Source: an uncultured Parasphingopyxis sp.
GTDB taxonomy: Bacteria > Pseudomonadota > Alphaproteobacteria > Sphingomonadales > Sphingomonadaceae
NCBI GenBank assembly: GCA_905479515.1
Contig: CAJQMX010000166.1
Span: 1-11,664 of the forward strand
Length of the DNA: 11,664 nt
Direction of reading: 5' to 3'
In this document: positions 6,208-11,664 of the stretch, piece after piece
How positions within the stretch are numbered: the first letter of the stretch is position 1
Layout: each line of letters starts with the position of its first letter
Made by a program: the position numbers and the translations under genes
Notes under the pieces: generated by a model
Databases searched by the model: none
What the model saw: only the letters and a program-made list of their open reading frames with translations
What the model was told of the DNA's origin: nothing

Positions 6208-7542
6208 ATGAACGGCCCAGTGCTGCCCGCTAGGCTTGTCTCTGAGAATCGTTCTGCAGCGGTCGATCCAGTTGGTCGTTCGGATACACTTCCGACAATT
6301 CCCGATGACGCGCCCTATTGTTTTCGCGACCGCAACATCCTGATGTTGCAAGGACCTGTTGGGCCCTTCTTCAATCGCCTCTCCAAGGATTTGGAATGGG
6401 CTGGCGCGAACGTGCACAAGATAAACTTCAATGGTGGTGACTGGTTTTACTATCCGCTGAACGCGACAAACTTCACCGACAAAATTGACAATTTCCCACC
6501 TTTTTTGAACCGGATTTGCGACAAAAAGAGGATCGACACCATAATGCTGTTTGGCGATTGCCGAACGATGCACAGCATGGCGAGCAAAATTGCCGCAGAG
6601 CGAAACATTGAAATCTATGTTTTCGAAGAAGGCTATATTCGCCCTGATTATATCACGATGGAATGCCACGGCGTGAATGGGCGCAGCACAATGCCTCGTG
6701 CCGGGATATTCTATCTGAACTCACCTGCGCCTGAACCGGCCTCGACTGCCACTGTCGGCCAACCAATCTGGTATGCAAGCGGATGGGCCTTCACCTATTA
6801 TTTCTGGGCCATCATTCTCTGGCCCTTTTTCCCGCGCTACCGCCATCATCGCCCCTTGAGCTGGTTTGAAGGACTGGCCTGGGTAAGGGGAACTGCACGA
6901 AAATATTGGTACCGTTGGAAAAATCGATCGGATGTCCGCCGACTGACGACCGCGAATCATCCGCCGTTTTTTCTGGTTCCGCTCCAGGTCCATAACGATG
7001 CCCAGATTGGGGTACATTCGCTTTTCGATACAATTGAACAATTTATCCGGCACACTGTGAACTCGTTCGCGACACATGCACCCGACGATGCTCTGCTTGT
7101 GCTGAAACACCATCCTATGGATCGTCCCTATACAGACTATACAAGGCTAATCCGTGGGTTGCGGGAAAAAACAAAGCTCGGAGACCGTTTGATCTATGTC
7201 CACGACCCCCATTTACCGACTCTGATCAATAACTCCGCAGGAATGGTTACCATCAACAGCACGACCGGTCTGTCATCCATCCATCACGGCAAACCGACTT
7301 TGGCGCTCGGAGATGCAATCTATCGCATCGAGGGGCTGACGACATCGGTTTCGCTCGACGAGTTCTGGAAGACAGCAAACGCGTATCCTGTCCATCAGGA
7401 GCTTTACCAAAAGTTTCGGCACCAGTTGATTTATCGCACCCAGCTTAACGGCAATTTCTATCGCCGGATCAAGATCCCCGGCACACTCGCCGGTATCGAC
7501 TGGACACGGGGGAAATTGACCTTGAGCGAAGAGATGGAATAA
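6208..7542 (+). CDS. kpsS: Capsule beta-Kdo transferase KpsS
   Basis: A capsule polysaccharide synthesis protein of the KpsS family. In characterised systems KpsS adds the first beta-Kdo to lysophosphatidylglycerol at the inner face of the cytoplasmic membrane, and KpsC extends the poly-Kdo linker. The 444-residue protein has an N-terminal extension of about 40 residues, then NILMLQGPVGPFFNRL at 43-58 and NFNGGDWFY at 73-81. FEEGYIRPDYITME is at 139-152 and an aromatic hydrophobic stretch at about 188-209 that may touch the membrane. PLQVHNDAQIGVHS is at 258-271, LKHHPMDRP at 299-307 and TINSTTGLSS at 348-357. It is somewhat longer than the E. coli protein (about 390), mainly at the N-terminus. 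It stands alone on the + strand, divergent from the CMP-Kdo genes that feed it and convergent with the export operon. Base composition is lower in GC than the left flank. No kpsC is in the window. Confidence 0.88.
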   Translation: MNGPVLPARLVSENRSAAVDPVGRSDTLPTIPDDAPYCFRDRNILMLQGPVGPFFNRLSKDLEWAGANVHKINFNGGDWFYYPLNATNFTDKIDNFPPFLNRICDKKRIDTIMLFGDCRTMHSMASKIAAERNIEIYVFEEGYIRPDYITMECHGVNGRSTMPRAGIFYLNSPAPEPASTATVGQPIWYASGWAFTYYFWAIILWPFFPRYRHHRPLSWFEGLAWVRGTARKYWYRWKNRSDVRRLTTANHPPFFLVPLQVHNDAQIGVHSLFDTIEQFIRHTVNSFATHAPDDALLVLKHHPMDRPYTDYTRLIRGLREKTKLGDRLIYVHDPHLPTLINNSAGMVTINSTTGLSSIHHGKPTLALGDAIYRIEGLTTSVSLDEFWKTANAYPVHQELYQKFRHQLIYRTQLNGNFYRRIKIPGTLAGIDWTRGKLTLSEEME

Positions 7543-7705
7543 CGACTTTGCCCAGCACTTGTGGCTATCTCTAGCGGCCATCGAGGTTCTAACGGATGAG
7601 CGTTATAGCTATTCTTGACCGGCTGGCCCTTGGCTCCGTACTGCCGAGACACCAAGCCAACCGGCCCAAATACCTGGCACCCAATCATGGCAACTCAGTA
7701 AAAGC
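7543..7705. other. Convergent intergenic region kpsS/kpsD
   Basis: 163 bases between the stops of kpsS (+) and kpsD (-). I see no small gene in it; the open frame crossing it on the - strand is a shadow without a recognisable product. It holds an imperfect inverted repeat, listed separately. Confidence 0.5.
7619..7664. terminator. Imperfect hairpin, possible bidirectional terminator
   Basis: CCGGCTGGCCCTTGG (7619-7633) can pair with CCAAGCCAACCGG (7652-7664). The stem has about 12 pairs, one mismatch and a two-base bulge, around an 18-base loop. It sits between convergent genes, where a two-way terminator is expected. There is no U-run on either side, so it is not a textbook intrinsic terminator. 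It could act with Rho, stabilise 3' ends, or be chance. Confidence 0.35.
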
Positions 7706-9400
7706 TTAGAAGATACGGATGATCGAGGCCGCTGCTAGCCCTGTCTGACCGAGAATCTGCGCAATATCCCGAATGAACTGCAAGGTCTGACCCGGCGCTT
7801 TGGGCGGAACGAGGATACGATCCCCTGCCCGCACAGCGCCGCCGCGCTGAACACTGCCATCGGGATGAATGACGAGGGTATCTGAACGGTTTGCAAGGTT
7901 CGTGAACCCGCCGGCCCTGCGCACATAATCACGCGCGTCATTGCCGGGCGTCCAGAGCACGGTCTGCGGCAGTTCGACCTCGCCAGCAATTATGACAGTC
8001 TGATTCACATATGGAATGACGATGACATCATCCGGTTCCAGCAGGACTTGGCTGAGATCGGCTTCGTCGGGCAAGGCAACAAGGCCGCGTGGCTGAACTT
8101 CCCGTGCACGCGCGATAAAGGCACCAAGCGATGACGCCTGAGCAGCGCGAGCCTGAGCCGAAGCGGCCGACGACGAGGACGCAGTGTAAATGGCCCGTTC
8201 CAGACGTGCCAAATTCTCCTGAAGCAGTACGCGCTGTGTTTCTGCGACGCTTTGCCGTTCAAGATGGATCATTGGCACATCGGCAAGTGGATCCAGCGGA
8301 ATGCGAGCAAGCAGCGGCCCTAGATAATCGCCGCGATTCACAACATAGGTAGATGGACCATCCTGAGCGCCCATAACGCGCACAACGAAGGTGCCTGAAG
8401 GCGCATCAGCCTCGTACCGCACCCGATCACCATCGGCGAGCGTGAACGCAGAAAACTCTTCGCGCGTCAGATAAGCGTTGAACGGCGCGCCATCACGGGT
8501 TCCCAACACCGAAACATGGGTGATCTCCGGGCGTGGCCGTGAATAGCGGAGCAGTTCAGCGCCAGTTCCAGCCACGTTGGCAAATTCAAATGTATAGGGC
8601 GCGCGCGCATCGCCGCTTACGGAGACGACCGGCCCCTGCTGCCCAACCACGATCACATCGCCGTTGCGCAGATTGACGCCGGACAAGTCGCCATTGAGTA
8701 GGAAATCATAAAGATCGACCGAACCGAGGGTCTCTCCATTGCGGCGAATGAGGATGTGGCGATAACTGCCGCGATCAGCATCAATCCCGCCAGCACTTTG
8801 GAGGAAACCAATCACCGAAGCCTGACTGACGCCCGCATGTCCGCCCGGCTGACGCACCGGACCCGTGACAAAAATCTGAATCTCTCCGGCATTGGCTACA
8901 GTGGCGTATACCTGAACCGTAGATTGGTAGACTACCGAAGAGGCTGCAGAAACCACGTCATTCACATCAGCCGACCGCGTGCCCGCAATTCTGACAGGGC
9001 CGACATTTGGCAGGGCAATATTGCCTTCAGCGTCGACAATCAGCCGACTTGATTCATTGACCAAACCATAAGTAGTTACCGACACGGCATCGCCCGGCTG
9101 AACCACATAATTGGGATCGGCGGTACCAGACAAGCTTCGAGTCTCGGTCTGCTGGAATAACTCCGCGCCAAAAGGTTGCGGACGAGTGCCCGCGAGTTGA
9201 TCCTGCCGCAGCGTAGTCCGCCGGGTTTCAGAGCCGCGCTGATCATCCTGTATGACCGCAGAAGGTGCAGAACCTGCACCAACAGCACTTGCGCCGGCAT
9301 CTTGACTGATCTGGGCTATGGCTGGCGAGGAAACCATCACCAGCAACATACCCGCAAAAGCGGCGAGGAGACGGGCATGGAGATGCGAAAATAGGGTCAT
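7706..9400 (-). CDS. kpsD: Capsule export outer-membrane/periplasmic protein KpsD
   Basis: The outer-membrane polysaccharide export (OPX) component that carries capsule out of the periplasm with KpsE. I start it at the ATG at 9400 (MTLFSHLHAR), which gives 564 residues against 558 in E. coli KpsD. The frame is open to 9499 but that part overlaps kpsE and would bury the signal. The signal peptide covers about 1-29, with predicted cleavage after SPAIA. The Poly_export domain starts at DPNYVVQPGDAVSVTTYG (95-112) and runs to about 170. SLBB-type repeats follow: about 174-255 (IFVTGPVRQPGGH), a middle one around 257-340, and a last near 467-535 (IIAGEVELPQTVLW). An Ala/Ser-rich helical insert lies at about 385-435. 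The start overlaps the kpsE stop as ATGA, with AAGGA at 9410-9414 nine bases upstream. It is the last gene of kpsM-T-E-D. Confidence 0.92.
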   Translation of the reverse strand: MTLFSHLHARLLAAFAGMLLVMVSSPAIAQISQDAGASAVGAGSAPSAVIQDDQRGSETRRTTLRQDQLAGTRPQPFGAELFQQTETRSLSGTADPNYVVQPGDAVSVTTYGLVNESSRLIVDAEGNIALPNVGPVRIAGTRSADVNDVVSAASSVVYQSTVQVYATVANAGEIQIFVTGPVRQPGGHAGVSQASVIGFLQSAGGIDADRGSYRHILIRRNGETLGSVDLYDFLLNGDLSGVNLRNGDVIVVGQQGPVVSVSGDARAPYTFEFANVAGTGAELLRYSRPRPEITHVSVLGTRDGAPFNAYLTREEFSAFTLADGDRVRYEADAPSGTFVVRVMGAQDGPSTYVVNRGDYLGPLLARIPLDPLADVPMIHLERQSVAETQRVLLQENLARLERAIYTASSSSAASAQARAAQASSLGAFIARAREVQPRGLVALPDEADLSQVLLEPDDVIVIPYVNQTVIIAGEVELPQTVLWTPGNDARDYVRRAGGFTNLANRSDTLVIHPDGSVQRGGAVRAGDRILVPPKAPGQTLQFIRDIAQILGQTGLAAASIIRIF

Positions 9401-10554
9401 TCCATATGATCCTTGACGATGGAATAGCCAAGCGTCGCAACGGCCATCAACAAGGCCGCCGCAATCGCAAAGGCGAAAATATTGGCAAACCGCGCCCAAT
9501 AGTTTGAAACTTCAGCAAGCCGAGGCGGAACAAAAGGAACCAGATAGCGGCGTTCATTGGCGCGCTGGGCAATGGCTTGTCGTTCCGCCTGAATGGCTGC
9601 ATAATAGGCCTGTTGCGCAAATTCATAATCGAGCAACGCCGTTTGCGCACTCACATCGCGTGATGCTTCAGACACGCCGAAGCCGTCGCGCGCCTCCTGC
9701 GATGCTATTGCCCGCTGTGCCTCCAGCGCGGCTATGCGTTCATCCATCGCACGGATCTGTGGCGAATCCGGTCGGAACTGCGCAATAGCAGCTGCGCGTT
9801 CTACCCGCGCATTGGCAAGTTGCCCTTCAATTTGGCCGACAAGCCCCACTTGCTGCGCGGCTTCGCCCTCAAGCGTTGTCGCTCGATCAGCTCGCGAAGT
9901 GATCACCCGGCGCCGCGCTTCGTTATAAGATTCTCGCCTTGAAGCAACTTCTTCACCAGCCACCCGAACGGCTTCGTCCTGCACACGGCCGTTCAATGCG
10001 TTCACGACATTCTCGGTTTCGGTCAGAACCCCCTGAGCAAGCCTCAACGAATCTTCAGGGGTAAATGCACGCACATTTACGGTGATGATTTTCGAGGTTG
10101 CATCATAGGCAGCGTTGACTTGCCCTTTCCAGAATTCCGTTTTCGATTCAATCGCTGCCGTTGGCGAAATACGGGCCCAAGGATCGAAGCTCCACCCTCC
10201 ATAGGCAACGTCGAAACCGTAATTCTCCTGAAGTTGCCGGATCATGGCGCTGGATGTTATAAATTCCGTAACAACCAGACCATCATTGGTTGATGTTGAA
10301 ATAGACGGAAGTCCGATACCGCCGAGAAGATCGGGCTGCTGCTGTTCGAGCCCCTGAATCGTAAACATCATCTCTGTTTCATATTCGGGCCGGGCGAGAA
10401 GGGCGTAGTAGATGAACACGAGCAATGTCGGAATAACAATGCCAGCCGCGATAATGCGAAAACGTAAGCGGCGGCGGGCATGGCGATCATTCGCCTCGTC
10501 GGACCGGATACGAAACCAGTCTTTTGCGCTCTCAGGAAACTTTACACGATTCAT
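9397..10554 (-). CDS. kpsE: Capsule export inner-membrane adaptor KpsE (PCP family)
   Basis: A polysaccharide co-polymerase/membrane-fusion-type protein linking the KpsMT exporter in the inner membrane to KpsD across the periplasm. The 385 residues (E. coli KpsE 382) have a cytoplasmic N-terminus of about 31 residues and a first membrane helix at about 32-54 (IIAAGIVIPTLLVFIYYALL). A large periplasmic domain follows, with a Wzz-like start (ARPEYETEMMFTIQG) and long charged/Ala-rich coiled-coil segments at about 195-290 and 305-335. Next come a Pro-containing segment LVPFVPPRLAEVS (338-350) and a second helix at about 355-378, ending in IVKDHME. No kinase-like Walker motif is present, as expected for a KpsE type. 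The ATG overlaps the kpsT TGA (ATGA) and the stop overlaps the kpsD start the same way, which suggests coupled, stoichiometric translation. Confidence 0.92.
   Translation of the reverse strand: MNRVKFPESAKDWFRIRSDEANDRHARRRLRFRIIAAGIVIPTLLVFIYYALLARPEYETEMMFTIQGLEQQQPDLLGGIGLPSISTSTNDGLVVTEFITSSAMIRQLQENYGFDVAYGGWSFDPWARISPTAAIESKTEFWKGQVNAAYDATSKIITVNVRAFTPEDSLRLAQGVLTETENVVNALNGRVQDEAVRVAGEEVASRRESYNEARRRVITSRADRATTLEGEAAQQVGLVGQIEGQLANARVERAAAIAQFRPDSPQIRAMDERIAALEAQRAIASQEARDGFGVSEASRDVSAQTALLDYEFAQQAYYAAIQAERQAIAQRANERRYLVPFVPPRLAEVSNYWARFANIFAFAIAAALLMAVATLGYSIVKDHME
9410..9414 (-). promoter_or_regulatory. Ribosome binding site of kpsD inside the kpsE end
   Basis: The - strand reads AAGGA nine bases before the ATG at 9400. 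It decides the start over the longer open frame reaching 9499. Confidence 0.55.
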
Positions 10555-11213
10555 TTGCGCGTGACTCGTTCATAGTATTCGGTAGCTTCTTCAACGCTGC
10601 TGAACATTTCTAACCGCCCCTCGTGAACCACGCCGGCACGATCACAATATTCCTTCATCGCGTTGGGCATATGAGAGGTCAACAAAATATCAGACTCTTC
10701 CCTACGCTTCGCAAACTCGGCCTTTGCTTTTTCTTGAAAGGTGAAATCGCCCGAAGCGAGCCCTTCGTCGATAACATAGACTTGGAACCTGATAGCCATG
10801 CTAAGCCCAAATGCCAATCGCGCTTTCATACCGGACGAATATGTTCTGACAGGCTCATGGATTGCGTCTCCGATCTCGGCAAACTCCTCCACGAATTCTG
10901 ACACTTCTCTAATATCAGCATTATAAATCCTGCACACAAAGCGCAGATTCTCCATTCCGGTTAGCGAGCTATTGAACGACGAAACGAGGCCAAGGCGCCA
11001 GCTTATCGACACATCTTTGCGCACTTTCCCGCGTGTTGGCCGTTCCGCTCCGCAAATGATACGCAACAGAGTTGATTTCCCCGCGCCGTTGATCCCCAAG
11101 ATGCCGTAACTATGGCCGCGCTCAAATACCGCGTTGATATCGTGCAAAACTGTTTTATTTCCGATCCTGCGGGATCGATAAGTCTTGGAGATATTACGCA
11201 GCTCGATGGTCAT
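10551..11213 (-). CDS. kpsT: Capsule ABC exporter ATPase KpsT
   Basis: The ATP-hydrolysing subunit that powers export of lipid-linked capsule through KpsM. The 220 residues (E. coli KpsT 219) contain Walker A GINGAGKST at 40-48, ABC signature YSSGMKARLAFG at 125-136, Walker B VYVIDE at 145-150, D-loop ASGD at 153-156 and the switch His181 (LLTSH). Where E. coli KpsT and meningococcal CtrD have FQGSLTG, this protein has FNSSLTG. The Q-loop position is therefore Asn81 instead of Gln. IYNADIREV and EEFAEIGD also resemble CtrD closely. The gene starts three bases after the kpsM stop and ends in an ATGA overlap with kpsE. Function and partner are certain from family and order. Confidence 0.95.
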   Translation of the reverse strand: MTIELRNISKTYRSRRIGNKTVLHDINAVFERGHSYGILGINGAGKSTLLRIICGAERPTRGKVRKDVSISWRLGLVSSFNSSLTGMENLRFVCRIYNADIREVSEFVEEFAEIGDAIHEPVRTYSSGMKARLAFGLSMAIRFQVYVIDEGLASGDFTFQEKAKAEFAKRREESDILLTSHMPNAMKEYCDRAGVVHEGRLEMFSSVEEATEYYERVTRK

Positions 11214-11216
11214 GGC

Positions 11217-11664
11217 TTAGCTCACAATTTCTTCATCGCCGGTCAAAATCAAGATGCGATCAATGACCATCCCGATGATCAGCGCAATCGTTGCACATAT
11301 CAACGGAAATGAAGGCGAGTAGGAATGGCTTTCAAATGTAGGAATCGCAGCAGATCTAAGCCACTCAATCATATGTGCAACGGGATTATAGGCCATATAT
11401 CTACGTGCACCGTCCGGGAGTTGCTCAAGAGTAAAGAAAATACCTGAAAGCAGGAAGATCGGGCGCCCCAGATAGCCCCATATATTCTTCCATATGGGCA
11501 GAATGCGAGCGAGGCTCGAACTCAAAAACATCGAACCGAAAGTGAAATACCCTAACCCGAAAATTGCCAACAACAACTGCGGCGGATCTCCTAGAAACCA
11601 AGTGGGAGAAATGTCGAACAATAATTCCAGGCCAAGGAGAAAAAGAACAAAGACGACAAAAGTT
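11217..11664 (-). CDS. kpsM: Capsule ABC exporter permease KpsM, C-terminal part (cut by window edge)
   Basis: The ABC-2 type permease that forms the membrane path for capsule with KpsT. The reading frame is open to the last base of the window. The TTG at 11621 is not the start, because the frame continues upstream as a hydrophobic membrane segment (VVFVLFLLGLEL). About 148 C-terminal residues are present. They show several membrane helices and the conserved block FLLSGIFFTLEQLPDGAR-YMAYNPVAHMIEWLRSA, typical of KpsM/CtrC, then a last helix (ICATIALIIGMVIDRIL) and a short polar tail. The stop lies three bases before the kpsT ATG. It would be the first known gene of kpsM-T-E-D; the operon promoter is outside the window. 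Confidence 0.9.
   Translation of the reverse strand, partial: TFVVFVLFLLGLELLFDISPTWFLGDPPQLLLAIFGLGYFTFGSMFLSSSLARILPIWKNIWGYLGRPIFLLSGIFFTLEQLPDGARRYMAYNPVAHMIEWLRSAAIPTFESHSYSPSFPLICATIALIIGMVIDRILILTGDEEIVS

Noticed and set aside
6052..6669. 205-codon - strand open frame across the kdsD/kpsS gap
   Set aside because: It is mostly antisense to kpsS, has no recognisable motif, and crosses the promoter region; kpsS on the other strand has clear family motifs.
9401..9499. 33-residue N-terminal extension of kpsD
   Set aside because: It overlaps kpsE, would hide a good signal peptide, and the ATG at 9400 has a ribosome site and the typical ATGA overlap.
11619..11621. TTG start for kpsM
   Set aside because: The frame continues to the window end as a hydrophobic membrane segment; KpsM is about 260 residues, so the start is outside.

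Overview
The window is about 11.7 kb of densely coding DNA. It is mostly an ABC-transporter-dependent (group 2/3, Kps-type) capsular polysaccharide locus, flanked on the left by two apparently unrelated genes. Gene content, protein style and a moderately high-GC left side point to an alphaproteobacterium, and the order Sphingomonadales is my best guess. That placement is inferred from overall protein character, not from a marker gene. No rRNA, tRNA, CRISPR array, insertion sequence or integrase was seen.

Left part (1-2113): an MFS transporter of the Spinster-like type, cut by the left edge, runs on the + strand. It meets a lipoprotein Cu/Zn superoxide dismutase (sodC) on the - strand, tail to tail with one base between the stop codons.

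Middle (2242-6055): a TviB/WbpO-like UDP-N-acetylhexosamine dehydrogenase (+) supplies an amino-uronic acid precursor. It converges, with a 4-base overlap of ends, on a tight - strand operon kdsD-kdsA-kdsB. That operon makes and activates Kdo (arabinose-5-P isomerase, Kdo-8-P synthase, CMP-Kdo synthetase). The Kdo-8-P phosphatase (kdsC) is not in the window.

Right part (6208-11664): kpsS (+) encodes a beta-Kdo transferase that starts the poly-Kdo linker on the lipid anchor. It is divergent from the kds operon and convergent with a - strand export operon kpsM-kpsT-kpsE-kpsD. kpsM is cut by the right edge, and T/E and E/D are joined by ATGA stop/start overlaps. KpsM/KpsT form the inner-membrane ABC-2 exporter, KpsE the periplasmic-spanning adaptor, and KpsD the outer-membrane channel component.

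Together the genes give a coherent pathway: Ru5P to A5P to Kdo8P to (Kdo) to CMP-Kdo to lipid-linked Kdo linker, plus a uronic-acid sugar nucleotide, plus the export machine. kpsC, the repeat-unit glycosyltransferases and kdsC must lie outside the window or elsewhere in the genome. Hand-counted rows suggest lower GC in the kpsS and kpsM parts than in the left flank, as is common for capsule loci. I did not find a clearly new system. The most notable points are the dedicated Kdo-linker cassette, a metal-type KdsA, a KdsD lacking its usual C-terminal tail, a KpsT with Asn where relatives have the Q-loop Gln, and several terminator-free convergent gene ends.
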